In this document: positions 15,063-23,813 of the stretch, piece by piece
Layout: the number at the start of each line of letters is the position of its first letter
Numbering within the stretch: the stretch's first letter is position 1
Source: an uncultured Flavihumibacter sp.
Lineage (GTDB): Bacteria; Bacteroidota; Bacteroidia; Chitinophagales; Chitinophagaceae
Assembly: GCA_902168225.1 (NCBI GenBank)
Contig: CABHOW010000100.1
Location: forward strand, 1-39,653
Length of the DNA stretch: 39,653 bases
Direction: 5' to 3'
Program-made: the position numbers and the translations under genes
Notes under the pieces: model-generated
What the model saw: only the letters and a program-made list of their open reading frames with translations
What the model was told of the DNA's origin: nothing
The model's database searches: none

Positions 15063-15670
15063 AAAAACAAATCGGCATAGCCGCAATAATGCTACTAAGT
15101 ATGAGTGCCATAGCTCAAAGTGATGCAACTATTCAAAAAGGTTTTCGCGACAGCTATACACAGGAAAATAATAAGTTGTATGGGGAAGCCATAGCTACAC
15201 TCAATAAACTATATGAAGAGAACAATTATGAAATAAACCTGAGATTAGGTTGGCTCTATTATAATAACAAAAATTACACGCAGTCGCAGAACTATTATGC
15301 AAAAGCAGTATCACTAAAGCCCTATGCTATTGAAGCAAAATTCGGTTTGATAAAACCTTTATATGCACTCGAAAACTGGGATAAGGTATTGAGCACCTAT
15401 GAAGATATTTTAAAGATAGATGCACAGAATGTGACGGCTAATTATTGGGCCGGTGTGATGCAATACAATAGAAAAAAATATGAACAGGCTGCCCGCCATT
15501 TTGAAAAAGTGGTAAACCTTTATCCTTTTGATTATGATAGTAATCATATGTTAGCGTGGACATACCTCAACCTCGGAAAAAATAATGATGCTAAAACATT
15601 ATTTAATAAGGCATTGCTTATTCGTCCGGCCGATTCATCATCGTTGGAAGGTTTGAGCAAAATAAAATAG
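15050..15670 (+). CDS. Secreted tetratricopeptide-repeat protein
   Basis: A 206-aa periplasmic or surface TPR protein. Signal peptide MEILKKQIGIAAIMLLSMSAIAQ (cut near 23) is followed by about four TPR units, e.g. LRLGWLYYNNKNYTQSQNYYAKA, KFGLIKPLYALENWDKVLSTYEDIL, YWAGVMQYNRKKYEQAARHFEKV and HMLAWTYLNLGKNNDAKTLFNKA. The start is preceded by AGGAGG (15038-15043), an unusually good Shine-Dalgarno for a Bacteroidota gene, inside the 3' end of the upstream barrel gene. Last gene of the PqqD/ATP-grasp cluster; it is followed 18 bases later by a convergent aminotransferase gene. Probably a scaffold for the partner barrel protein, by inference from their order. Confidence 0.8.
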   Translation: MEILKKQIGIAAIMLLSMSAIAQSDATIQKGFRDSYTQENNKLYGEAIATLNKLYEENNYEINLRLGWLYYNNKNYTQSQNYYAKAVSLKPYAIEAKFGLIKPLYALENWDKVLSTYEDILKIDAQNVTANYWAGVMQYNRKKYEQAARHFEKVVNLYPFDYDSNHMLAWTYLNLGKNNDAKTLFNKALLIRPADSSSLEGLSKIK

Positions 15671-15688
15671 GGTGGGGTATCTCAGCTA

Positions 15689-16879
15689 TTAGGCTAGTTT
15701 ACTCAAGGCTTCAGCAATTCTTCCCCAGGCGCGTTCAATATTTTCCATGCTATTGGCGAAAGAAAAACGAACACAGTTAGATTCGCCAAAAGCATCACCC
15801 ATTACAGAAGATACATGTGCATTGTTAAGTATATACATACTGAAGTCTGCTGCATTGTGAATGGTTTCGCCGTTAGCAGATTTACCATAATAGTAACTTA
15901 CATCGGGGAAAACATAAAAAGCACCTTCGGGTTCGAAACATTTAAAACCGGGTATGGCATTTACTAATTCAAGGGTACGTTTACGCCTGCGGGTAAATTC
16001 GGCAGTCATTTCCATAGAAGGGCGGAGATCACCGGTAAGTGCTGCTACAGCTGCCTTCTGTGTAATGGAGTTGGTACCACTGGTAAATTGTCCTTGTAGT
16101 TTCTCACAGGCTTTAGCTATGGCAGCATCTGCAGCAATATAACCAAGTCGCCAGCCGGTCATAGCAAAGCCTTTACTCAATCCATTGATGATCACAACAC
16201 GCGATTTTAAATCATCGAACTGTGCTATGCTTTCGTGTTTTCCTACAAAATTGATATACTCATATATTTCGTCAGAGAGTATCGTAATGTTGGGGTGTTT
16301 TCTAAACACTTCAGCTAACACTTCTAATTCTTCTTTGCTATAAACAGCACCGGAAGGATTACAAGGAGAAGAAAACATGAACACTTTGGTACGGGGTGTT
16401 ATGGCTGCTTCTACCTGAGCAGGTGTTGGTTTAAATTTATTTTCTACGGTGGTGCGTATCTCTACTACTTTACCGCGTGCAATTTTAACTAATTCAGAAT
16501 AAGTAACCCAATAGGGTGTCGGAATGATCACTTCATCACCCTCATCTACTAAGGCTAAAATAGCATTGGCTAAGCTCTGTTTTGCGCCTGTAGAAGTGAT
16601 AATATTTTCAGGTTTATAATCCAGATTATTATCACGATTTAATTTGGTGCAAACTGCTTCGCGAAGGTCTAAAAATCCCGCTACAGGAGTATAGTGACTC
16701 CAGTTATCATTGATCGCTTTAATAGCTGCTTCTTTAATATGCTGAGGTGTATCAAAATCGGGTTCACCCAAACTTAAGTCAATTACATCGATACCTTTTG
16801 CTCTTAATTCGCGACCAAGTTTCGCCATTTTTAAGGTTTCCGGTTCATTAAAACGATTCAGCAGAGAAGACAGTTCCAT
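15689..16879 (-). CDS. Pyridoxal-phosphate aspartate aminotransferase (class I/II)
   Basis: A 396-aa fold-type I aminotransferase that moves the amino group between aspartate (or another amino acid) and 2-oxoglutarate in the cytosol. IDLSLGEPDFDTP (33-45) binds substrate, STGAKQSL (96-103) the PLP phosphate, SPCNPSGAVY (171-180) with the PLP-ring Asn, SDEIYEY (202-208) with the Asp and Tyr, and K236 in INGLSKGFAMTGWRLGY is the Schiff-base lysine. The terminal Arg for the substrate carboxylate lies in NCVRFSFA. It is of the Bacillus/Thermus-type aspartate aminotransferase subgroup. Monocistronic on the minus strand; no promoter consensus found upstream. Confidence 0.92.
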   Translation of the reverse strand: MELSSLLNRFNEPETLKMAKLGRELRAKGIDVIDLSLGEPDFDTPQHIKEAAIKAINDNWSHYTPVAGFLDLREAVCTKLNRDNNLDYKPENIITSTGAKQSLANAILALVDEGDEVIIPTPYWVTYSELVKIARGKVVEIRTTVENKFKPTPAQVEAAITPRTKVFMFSSPCNPSGAVYSKEELEVLAEVFRKHPNITILSDEIYEYINFVGKHESIAQFDDLKSRVVIINGLSKGFAMTGWRLGYIAADAAIAKACEKLQGQFTSGTNSITQKAAVAALTGDLRPSMEMTAEFTRRRKRTLELVNAIPGFKCFEPEGAFYVFPDVSYYYGKSANGETIHNAADFSMYILNNAHVSSVMGDAFGESNCVRFSFANSMENIERAWGRIAEALSKLA

Positions 16880-16946
16880 TATGTTTATTTGTTATAAATG
16901 AGGGCGTAAGTTCGGAAAAATCATCCTAACATTTGTAAGTATTTAA

Positions 16947-18131
16947 CTATTGCCGTTTCCTTTTCAACTCATACTGATAAATAGCTTGACCTAAATTTTT
17001 GAGAAAGGGATAGCCAACGGATTCGTACTCATATTTATCATCATTATAAATGCCGTCTGTATTGCAGGATATTACGGCACTTAGCATAAACTCTACATTT
17101 TTTTCTTCATCCTTCACATAGGTAACATCGATCAAAAAACCATAAGCATCGCCTACTTTATTAAAGATGCGCATCGTATGATCTTTCTTTCCTTTTTCAG
17201 AACCATAATATAAAAACTTACAATAAGCATCCCAATAATTGGTTGTATCATAATTGGGCCAATCACTCTCTCTCGGAAACATGCTCATATACTTTCTTAC
17301 AAAATCATATTCCTCTTCGTTCAAATGAAAGCGTTGTTTTTTAGGAGTTTGTTTAGGGAATATGACCGATTGGAGAATATGATGCAGATCTTGTAAGTAC
17401 ACCCTGTTTTTTAGCGCAAATGAGAAGGGCTCATTTACTAATTTACCCCTGCTATAATAACCCTTGCCAAGTCTCGCTGGTAAATCGCTAAAAACAGCAG
17501 TACTGGTATGAGCAGGCTGACTATATAATAAATTACCCGCTGTATCATAAAAATGAACCGGATTAGTATTCGCATTTTGATCAGGCGTTCTGCTTAATTG
17601 CAAACGGTGACGAATAACGGCATCGGGATAACCCTTTTCTTTTAGCTTCTGTTGAATATAATCCTGTCCTAGAAACTCATATAATCTGTTAAACGCATCA
17701 TTATCACTCACTAAAAAAATTTGCTTGATATAATTTTCAATGGTGGGTCGGCCATCTGCAGCATTAGGCTGATTATATACATGATCTTGCAATGCATAGG
17801 CACTATCGGTAATCATGGTAGTATTCCTATCAACCCCCTTTATCTTCATCTCATTTAATTTTTCTAAGGCTAATAAAGCAATCGGCATTTTTACCGTACT
17901 GGCAGGGTAGAAGTAGAGATCATTTTGTAAGTTGAAAGCATATTCTTTAAAGGAGGGAATATTTCTTTTATTCCTATTTATTTCAGTATATAAAATCTGA
18001 ATGCGGAGTGTGTCTTTATTATTCAGGTAATAACTAAAGAAAGGATCTGCTTTCATTACTTCTTCTATGGGGTTTTGAGCAAATAATTGTGAGGAACTGC
18101 ATACAAGCAAAAGCAGGAGATATTTCTTCAT
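16947..18131 (-). CDS. Secreted class A beta-lactamase-fold serine hydrolase
   Basis: A 394-aa exported protein of the beta-lactamase/D-Ala-D-Ala transpeptidase superfamily. Signal peptide MKKYLLLLLVCSSSQLFAQ is cut near residue 19. The active-site S78-x-x-K81 lies in YPASTVKM, and S142-D143-N144 (VSDND) is the class A SDN loop. The third K-T/S-G motif is not clear: KVGDAYGF is the likeliest match. The protein is larger than class A beta-lactamases (about 290 aa), so a peptidoglycan or other esterase/peptidase role is as likely as antibiotic hydrolysis. I used the ATG at 18131, where the signal peptide begins, in place of the longer frame. It is divergent from sdaA with only 26 bases between the two starts. 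Confidence 0.8.
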   Translation of the reverse strand: MKKYLLLLLVCSSSQLFAQNPIEEVMKADPFFSYYLNNKDTLRIQILYTEINRNKRNIPSFKEYAFNLQNDLYFYPASTVKMPIALLALEKLNEMKIKGVDRNTTMITDSAYALQDHVYNQPNAADGRPTIENYIKQIFLVSDNDAFNRLYEFLGQDYIQQKLKEKGYPDAVIRHRLQLSRTPDQNANTNPVHFYDTAGNLLYSQPAHTSTAVFSDLPARLGKGYYSRGKLVNEPFSFALKNRVYLQDLHHILQSVIFPKQTPKKQRFHLNEEEYDFVRKYMSMFPRESDWPNYDTTNYWDAYCKFLYYGSEKGKKDHTMRIFNKVGDAYGFLIDVTYVKDEEKNVEFMLSAVISCNTDGIYNDDKYEYESVGYPFLKNLGQAIYQYELKRKRQ

Positions 18132-18157
18132 ACTGCTAATGTACATACCTTTACAAT

Positions 18158-19585
18158 ATGCCACATGAATCTATTTCCGTATTTGATATGTTCAAAATAG
18201 GGGTTGGTCCTTCCAGTTCTCATACACTGGGTCCGTGGAGAGCTGCCCAACGTTGTTTACAAACCATTGAAGAAAAAGGATCTTTAGCAGCAGTGGCGAG
18301 TATTACCGTTTTGCTTTATGGATCATTGGCTAAAACCGGCAAGGGGCACGGAACCGATGTGGCAGTGCTGATGGGTTTATGCGGAGAAGACCCGGTAACT
18401 ATTGATGTAAATGCCATCACTCCAAAAACAAATCAGATCATAGCATCTAAATCATTATTGCTGGGCGGGAAACAACTTATTGATTTTGATTATGCTACTC
18501 AGGTTCAATTCTTATTCCATGAAACATTACCCTTTCACCCCAATGGATTAAGCTTTTTAGTGTCCTTAAAAAATGGTGAGCAATGGAGTGAAACATTTTA
18601 TTCTATTGGTGGTGGATTTGTGGTGAAAGAAGGAGAAAATAATGGAGGAAAGAAACAAGTGGATCTCCCTTTTCCGATAGATACTGCTGATGATCTATTG
18701 CATTGGTGTATGAAAACTGGCATGGCTATTCACGAAATTGTGATGGAGAATGAATTGAGTTGGAGGGGTGAAGAAGCCACTAAAAAAGGGGTGCTTGCTA
18801 TTTGGCAAACCATGAAAGATTGTACTTACCGCGGATGCCATACACAGGGCGAATTACCGGGTGGCTTGCAAGTAAGAAGAAGGGCTTTTGATCTCAACAA
18901 AAAATTAATACAAAATGCCGAGTATACGGATCATGCCGGTTGGATAGCAGCTATAAAAAATGGTGGGAATAGCTTTCCTTATATCTTGGATTGGGTAAGT
19001 TGTTTTGCATTAGCTGTAAATGAAGAAAATGCTTCATTCGGACGCGTAGTTACGGCACCAACAAACGGTGCTGCGGGTGTAATACCGGCTGTATTGCAAT
19101 ATTATATTGCTTTTTGTGATGGTGCTACCGAAGATACCATCATTCGCTTTTTACTAACGGCTGCCGAAATCGGAAGCATCTTCAAAAAAGGAGCAACCAT
19201 ATCTGCAGCCATGGGTGGTTGTCAGGCTGAAATTGGCGTATCCAGTGCTATGGCAGCAGCAGCTCTAACAGAATCCTTTGGAGGTACACAAAAGCAGGCC
19301 TTGATGGCTGCAGAGATTGCGATGGAACATCATTTAGGATTAACCTGCGACCCGATTGGTGGGTTGGTTCAAATACCTTGTATAGAAAGGAATACCATGG
19401 GTGCTATTAAAGCTATAACCGCCTCTCAGCTCGCTTTACAAAGTACTCCCGATTTTGCGGTAGTAAGTTTAGATAAAGTTATTGCAACCATGTGGAGCAC
19501 TGCATTAGATATGAATACCAAGTACAAAGAAACAGCAGATGGCGGTTTGGCCGTGCAGGTGCCGGTGGGGCTCAGCGAGTGCTAG
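18158..19585 (+). CDS. sdaA: L-serine ammonia-lyase (iron-sulfur serine dehydratase)
   Basis: A 475-aa single-chain [4Fe-4S] L-serine dehydratase converting serine to pyruvate and ammonia. The N-terminal beta domain begins [20 protein letters not shown], the family signature. The C-terminal catalytic domain has [34 protein letters not shown] and [18 protein letters not shown], which supply conserved cysteines for the cluster. Length fits the fused alpha-beta form. A TACCTTTA element (18146-18153) ends 4 bases before the ATG, so the transcript could be leaderless. The stop codon overlaps the first unit of a short heptad tract. Confidence 0.93.
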   Translation: MPHESISVFDMFKIGVGPSSSHTLGPWRAAQRCLQTIEEKGSLAAVASITVLLYGSLAKTGKGHGTDVAVLMGLCGEDPVTIDVNAITPKTNQIIASKSLLLGGKQLIDFDYATQVQFLFHETLPFHPNGLSFLVSLKNGEQWSETFYSIGGGFVVKEGENNGGKKQVDLPFPIDTADDLLHWCMKTGMAIHEIVMENELSWRGEEATKKGVLAIWQTMKDCTYRGCHTQGELPGGLQVRRRAFDLNKKLIQNAEYTDHAGWIAAIKNGGNSFPYILDWVSCFALAVNEENASFGRVVTAPTNGAAGVIPAVLQYYIAFCDGATEDTIIRFLLTAAEIGSIFKKGATISAAMGGCQAEIGVSSAMAAAALTESFGGTQKQALMAAEIAMEHHLGLTCDPIGGLVQIPCIERNTMGAIKAITASQLALQSTPDFAVVSLDKVIATMWSTALDMNTKYKETADGGLAVQVPVGLSEC

Positions 19586-19634
19586 CCATTGGTTATTGGT
19601 CATTTCGATGAGCCGTAGGCGAAGAGAAATCTCC
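19584..19634. repeat. Three-unit heptad tract joined to a REP-like palindrome
   Basis: Heptads AGCCATT, GGTTATT and GGTCATT run in register from the sdaA stop codon (19584-19604). They merge with an imperfect palindrome: ATTTC (19602-19606) with GAAAT (19626-19630), and GCC (19612-19614) with GGC (19618-19620). This resembles the widespread Bacteroidota intergenic element beginning TCATTTCGA and ending GAGAAATCTC (from memory). It sits between sdaA and the M20 gene, which read in the same direction. Confidence 0.65.
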
Positions 19635-19644
19635 AAAATTTTAT

Positions 19645-19667
19645 GTAGTTTTAGTTTTCAAAACTAC
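19645..19667 (+). promoter_or_regulatory. Hairpin immediately before the M20 amidohydrolase start
   Basis: GTAGTTTT (19645-19652) pairs perfectly with AAAACTAC (19660-19667) over a 7-nt loop, 3 bases before the ATG at 19671. Within it, TAGTTTTA (19646-19653) matches TAnnTTTG at 7 of 8, so this may be part promoter; the hairpin would form only in transcripts entering from upstream. Confidence 0.4.
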
Positions 19668-19670
19668 TAC

Positions 19671-21278
19671 ATGAGAAAAACGCTGTCTTTGTTGGCATTG
19701 TTAACCTTTGCCATAGCAAGCTTTGCACAAACAACTTCTTACGACTCTACAACTGTTGCTGCTTTGAAAAAATCAGTGCTGGCTTCTGTAGCTACCAAAG
19801 AAAAACAGGTACAGGAAATAGTGGATATGGTATTTAGCTTTGGAGAGCTTGGCTTTCAAGAGATCGAAACATCCAAATACCTTACCGGTATCTTAGAAAA
19901 AAATGGCTTCACCATTCAAAAAAATATTTCCAATATACCTACGGCATGGATGGCTACATGGGGTAGTGGTAGCCCTGTGATAGCATTAGGTAGTGATATT
20001 GATTGTATCCCAAAAGCTTCTCAAAAACCGGGCGTAGCGTATAAAGATCCGATTGTAGATGGTGCACCGGGGCACGGGGAGGGACATAATTCCGGTCAGG
20101 CTGTAATTATCGCTGCTGCTATTTCTATGAAAGAATTGATGCAACAAAAGAATATCAAAGGCACTTTAGTAATATGGCCGGGTGTAGCAGAGGAATTAGT
20201 GGCAAGTAAAGCCTGGTATATAAGAGATGGATATTTTAAAAATATTGATGCTTGTATTTTTACCCATGTAAGCAGTGATTTTGCCTGTAATTATGGCGAT
20301 AATGGCGGCAATGGTTTAGTATCTGTTAGGTTTTCTTTTGAGGGAGATGCAGCCCATGCTGCCGGAGCTCCCTGGAGAGGTAAGAGTGCTTTAGATGGTG
20401 TGGAATTGATGGATATTGGATGGAACTTCAAAAGAGAGCATTTGAAACCTACACAGCGAAGCCATTATGTAATTACCGATGGTGGGGATCAACCCAATGT
20501 AGTTCCTTCTAAAGCATCGGTATGGTATTATTTCAGAGAACGTACTTATGATGATATCAAAAGCATGTATGAATCAGGTGTAAAAATTGCCAACGGAGCA
20601 GCCATGATGTCCGACACCAAAATGACTTATCAAATTGTAGGAACTGCCTGGCCCGGGCATTTCAACAAACCCATGGCTGAAGCGATGCATAAAAATATTA
20701 AGATGGTAGGTATGCCTACCTGGACTGAGGCAGATCAACAATTGGCACGCGCTACTCAAAAATTATTAGAAGCTCCTAAAAAAGATCAACAAGGAAAAGA
20801 TATCGATGGGTTGAAAACAACACTTAATCCAGATATTAGTGGCTCTGTTCCATTCTCTTGGGGTGGTGGTTCGGATGATATAGCAGATATATCTTGGAAC
20901 CTGCCTACCATTGTACTTTGGTATCCTGCCAATATACCGGGAACAAAAGGTCACCATTGGGGCGATGCCATCGCCATGGCTACACCAATTGCGCATAAAG
21001 GAACTTTAGCCGGCGCAAAAGCAACCGCACTTACATTGGTAGATTTATTTACCCAACCGAAATTATTAGTAGAGGCCAAAAAATATTTCACAGAAGTACA
21101 AACAAAAGATACCAAATACAAACCCTTCATAACCGAAAAAGATCCTGCACCTACTTATATCAATAAAGAAATAATGGATAAGTATAGAGAACAAATGAAA
21201 AAATTCTACTACGATCCATCTAAATACAAAACATATTTGGAACAGTTGGGAATTCAATACCCGACGTTGAAGAATTAA
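19671..21278 (+). CDS. Secreted M20-family amidohydrolase (AbgB-like)
   Basis: A 535-aa exported metal-dependent amidohydrolase/peptidase. Signal peptide MRKTLSLLALLTFAIASFAQ is cut near residue 20. Likely metal ligands are in GSDIDCIPK (the Asp), GHGEGHNSGQ (the His), PGVAEELVASK (the Glu pair) and the late GHHWGD. The dimerisation lid lies between. Overall organisation resembles aminobenzoyl-glutamate hydrolase subunit B and related amidases, which are larger than typical M20 dipeptidases. I start at the ATG at 19671 because the signal peptide begins there; the longer frame would run back into sdaA. A 13-unit heptad tract starts inside its stop codon. Confidence 0.87.
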   Translation: MRKTLSLLALLTFAIASFAQTTSYDSTTVAALKKSVLASVATKEKQVQEIVDMVFSFGELGFQEIETSKYLTGILEKNGFTIQKNISNIPTAWMATWGSGSPVIALGSDIDCIPKASQKPGVAYKDPIVDGAPGHGEGHNSGQAVIIAAAISMKELMQQKNIKGTLVIWPGVAEELVASKAWYIRDGYFKNIDACIFTHVSSDFACNYGDNGGNGLVSVRFSFEGDAAHAAGAPWRGKSALDGVELMDIGWNFKREHLKPTQRSHYVITDGGDQPNVVPSKASVWYYFRERTYDDIKSMYESGVKIANGAAMMSDTKMTYQIVGTAWPGHFNKPMAEAMHKNIKMVGMPTWTEADQQLARATQKLLEAPKKDQQGKDIDGLKTTLNPDISGSVPFSWGGGSDDIADISWNLPTIVLWYPANIPGTKGHHWGDAIAMATPIAHKGTLAGAKATALTLVDLFTQPKLLVEAKKYFTEVQTKDTKYKPFITEKDPAPTYINKEIMDKYREQMKKFYYDPSKYKTYLEQLGIQYPTLKN

Positions 21279-21367
21279 GGTATAGGGTATAAGCTGTAGG
21301 CTTTAAGGTATAAGGTATTCCTTACAGCTTTTAGCTTATACCTTTTACCTTTCACCTTCTACCTTAC
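21277..21367. repeat. Thirteen in-register heptads spanning stop codon to stop codon
   Basis: 91 bases divide without slip into 13 units of 7 nt. Units 1-6 follow AAGGTAT (variants AGGGTAT, AAGCTGT, AGGCTTT), and units 8-13 follow the complementary ACCTTNT (AGCTTTT, AGCTTAT, ACCTTTT, ACCTTTC, ACCTTCT, ACCTTAC), with TCCTTAC at the centre. The first unit overlaps the stop codon of the M20 gene (21276-21278), and the last overlaps the stop of the convergent mqnE gene (21364-21366). The RNA from either side can form an imperfect hairpin, which could act as a two-way terminator or 3'-end stabiliser. Confidence 0.9.
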
Positions 21368-22500
21368 GCTTCCTCGTAAACCATAATCTCATTGTACAAA
21401 GTACCTCTTTCTACAGGTTGGCGGTTTACTTGTTTAATTAAGCGAACCAATTCCTCTGTACTCATCGTTGGGGTTTGTTCTTCGCTACCCGCCATTGCAT
21501 AAATTTTGGTAGAATCATCGATCGTACCATCAATATCATTAACCCCAAAGGATAATGATAATTGTGCATTTTGTCGGCCTAACATAGGCCAATAAGCTTT
21601 TACATGCGGGAAATTATCCATGTATAAACGAGATATAGCATACATGCGCATATCTTCTGCCGTACTAGATTCCGGCACATGACTCATATCATTGTCTTTA
21701 TTCCTGAACTTAAGCGGTATAAATGTATTGAAGCCACCGGTTTCGTCTTGCAAACTGCGCAAGCGTTCCATATGATCTATCCGATGCCAGAATTTTTCGA
21801 TATGCCCGTATAAAAGGGTAGCATTACTATGCATACCTAATTCATGCGCTGTTTTATGAATATGTAACCAACCATCTGCATTTACTTTATCGGCACAAAT
21901 TTTTTCTCTTATTTCAGGATGAAAAATTTCAGCACCTCCACCGGGCAATGAATCTAAGCCCGCTTCATGTGCCATACGCATCCCTTCTTCTACAGAAACC
22001 TTCGCTTTTCTAAACATATAATCCAGTTCAACAGGTGTGAAGCCTTTAATGTGCAGTTCGGGTCTATGTGCTTTGATGGTTCTCAATAATTCTAAGAAGA
22101 AATGCAGGTTCATTTTAGGATGTACACCTCCCACAATATGCACTTCGGTTACCGGTTTACCATCGTAACTTTTAACGATATGCATCATCTGTTCGATACT
22201 TAATTCCCATCCTTCTTCTCTATGTGCATACAAGCGAGAGTAAGAACAAAATGAACAAGAGAACACACAAACATTGGTTGGCTCAATATGAAAATTTCTG
22301 TTGAAATAGGTTTTATTGCCATGTTTCTGCTCTCGAACCCAATTCGCTAATGCCCCCGCAAATGGGAGAGAAGCTTTCTCAAATAATAATACGCCTTCAT
22401 CAAAATTGATTCGTTCGCCTGCTATGATTTTGTTTCCGATTCTTTGTAATTCGCTGTTTTTCTCAGCATCAACCAATACCTGTATCGCTGCACTATTCAT
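21364..22500 (-). CDS. mqnE: Aminofutalosine synthase (radical SAM)
   Basis: A 378-aa radical-SAM enzyme that joins 3-[(1-carboxyvinyl)oxy]benzoate to SAM to give aminofutalosine in the futalosine route to menaquinone. The cluster motif C-x3-C-x2-C is C78, C82 and C85 in NVCVFSCSFCSYSR, preceded by YFNRNFHIEPTN. EVHIVGGVHP and LPGGGAEIFHPEIR are characteristic of MqnE among its MqnC/CofH relatives. Other mqn genes are not in the window. The stop overlaps the end of the heptad tract. A -7 element with an exact match lies upstream (22519-22526). Confidence 0.93.
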   Translation of the reverse strand: MNSAAIQVLVDAEKNSELQRIGNKIIAGERINFDEGVLLFEKASLPFAGALANWVREQKHGNKTYFNRNFHIEPTNVCVFSCSFCSYSRLYAHREEGWELSIEQMMHIVKSYDGKPVTEVHIVGGVHPKMNLHFFLELLRTIKAHRPELHIKGFTPVELDYMFRKAKVSVEEGMRMAHEAGLDSLPGGGAEIFHPEIREKICADKVNADGWLHIHKTAHELGMHSNATLLYGHIEKFWHRIDHMERLRSLQDETGGFNTFIPLKFRNKDNDMSHVPESSTAEDMRMYAISRLYMDNFPHVKAYWPMLGRQNAQLSLSFGVNDIDGTIDDSTKIYAMAGSEEQTPTMSTEELVRLIKQVNRQPVERGTLYNEIMVYEEA

Positions 22501-22518
22501 GTAATCTCAATTTGAGTG

Positions 22519-22526
22519 CAAATTTA
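22519..22526 (-). promoter_or_regulatory. Candidate -7 element for mqnE
   Basis: On the minus strand TAAATTTG matches TAnnTTTG exactly, 18 bases before the mqnE ATG. No clear -33 box; the region upstream is the 3' end of the nucleoside-transporter gene. Confidence 0.5.
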
Positions 22527-22536
22527 CGAAATATAA

Positions 22537-23766
22537 TTAGCTCATGAGAATACCGGCGATAGTTGCTGAAAGATAAGAAGCAAGGGTACCACAAAGCAAA
22601 GCTTTGAGTCCGAGTTTGGCAAGGTCGGCCCTACGTGTTGGTGCTAATTCTCCAATTCCACCAATTTGCATACCCACACTACTGAAATTAGCGAAGCCAC
22701 AAATAGCAATGCTAACAATTAATATTCCTTTTTCGGTAACAATAGGTACTGCCTTGGTAGTGAGATTATTAAATGCAACAAATTCATTGATTGTAAGTTT
22801 TTGACCCAGCAGAGAAGCTGCATTGGCAACATCTGCCGATGGTACACCCATAGCCCAGGTCATGGGTTTGAAAACATAGCTGAATAAAACATCCAACGTA
22901 AACCCGGGTATAATTTTTCCTAAGCCCCAATTAATAAAGGCAATCAAAGCAATAAAACCAATAAGCATGGCAATTACGTTGACGGCTATTTTCATTCCAT
23001 CACTGGCACCATGAGTTATCGCATCGATGATATTGCTATAAGGACTTTTCACTTCTAACTTAACCTTGCCCATTGTTTGGGATTCCTCTGTTTCGGGGAA
23101 AACAATTTTTGATATAACCAAAGCGCCCGGTGCAGCCATTAAACTGGCAGTAAGTAAATATTCAGCCTTCGCACCCATATTAGCATATACGATCAAAATA
23201 CCTCCTGCAATACATGCCAAGCTACCACTCATACTTGCCAGTAACTCACTTTTGGTCATAGTGGCTAAATAAGGGCGAATCATTACTTGTGCCTCAACCT
23301 GGCCAACAAAAGCACTGGCTACATTGCTCAATGCTTCTGCACCACTAACACGCATGATAAAATTCATGGCTTTGGCAATGATCGAAACAACAAACTGCAT
23401 CACCCCAAAATGATAAAGAATAGCTACCAATACACAAACTAAAATAATGGTAGCTGTTACACTGAATGCGAAAACGAACCCACCTTGACTAAAATTCTTT
23501 ACTCCATCGGGGGCACTCACCATCAAACCATTATAAACGAATGCAACCCCTTCACGGGCAAAGCGCTCAATTTTTTCCATACCCCGACCAAGGAATTGAA
23601 AGAAACGGGTTACCGGAGGAACTTTCAATACTAGTACGGCAATGAAAACTTGGAGTAGAATACCGCTTATGACTAAACGATAGTTAATTTTTTTCTTATT
23701 GTTAGAGAACAGAAAAGCAATACCAAGAATAAGAAGTATGCCAAGTAAACCTTGAAATCTTTCCAT
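22537..23766 (-). CDS. NupC-type concentrative nucleoside transporter
   Basis: A 409-aa inner-membrane cation-coupled nucleoside importer of the CNT family. About ten hydrophobic segments are visible. The nucleoside-recognition gate regions read RVSGAEALSNVASAFVGQVEAQ and, later, MGVPSADVANAASLLGQK, and the C-terminal CGFANFSSVGMQIGGIG is diagnostic of CNT proteins. I used the ATG at 23766; the alternative frame start at 23772 is a TTG two codons earlier. TATCTTTC on the minus strand upstream is a 7-of-8 match to the -7 consensus. A heptad tract separates it from trxA, which lies upstream in the same direction. Confidence 0.92.
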   Translation of the reverse strand: MERFQGLLGILLILGIAFLFSNNKKKINYRLVISGILLQVFIAVLVLKVPPVTRFFQFLGRGMEKIERFAREGVAFVYNGLMVSAPDGVKNFSQGGFVFAFSVTATIILVCVLVAILYHFGVMQFVVSIIAKAMNFIMRVSGAEALSNVASAFVGQVEAQVMIRPYLATMTKSELLASMSGSLACIAGGILIVYANMGAKAEYLLTASLMAAPGALVISKIVFPETEESQTMGKVKLEVKSPYSNIIDAITHGASDGMKIAVNVIAMLIGFIALIAFINWGLGKIIPGFTLDVLFSYVFKPMTWAMGVPSADVANAASLLGQKLTINEFVAFNNLTTKAVPIVTEKGILIVSIAICGFANFSSVGMQIGGIGELAPTRRADLAKLGLKALLCGTLASYLSATIAGILMS

Positions 23767-23813
23767 AAGCAATAGGTTGCAGTAGATTGGATGGAAAGAT
23801 AAGGAAAAAAGGG

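Noticed and set aside
16947..18131. Calling the serine hydrolase a true antibiotic-resistance beta-lactamase
   Set aside because: SxxK and SDN motifs are present, but size, the unclear KTG motif and absence of the usual omega-loop signature do not allow that claim.
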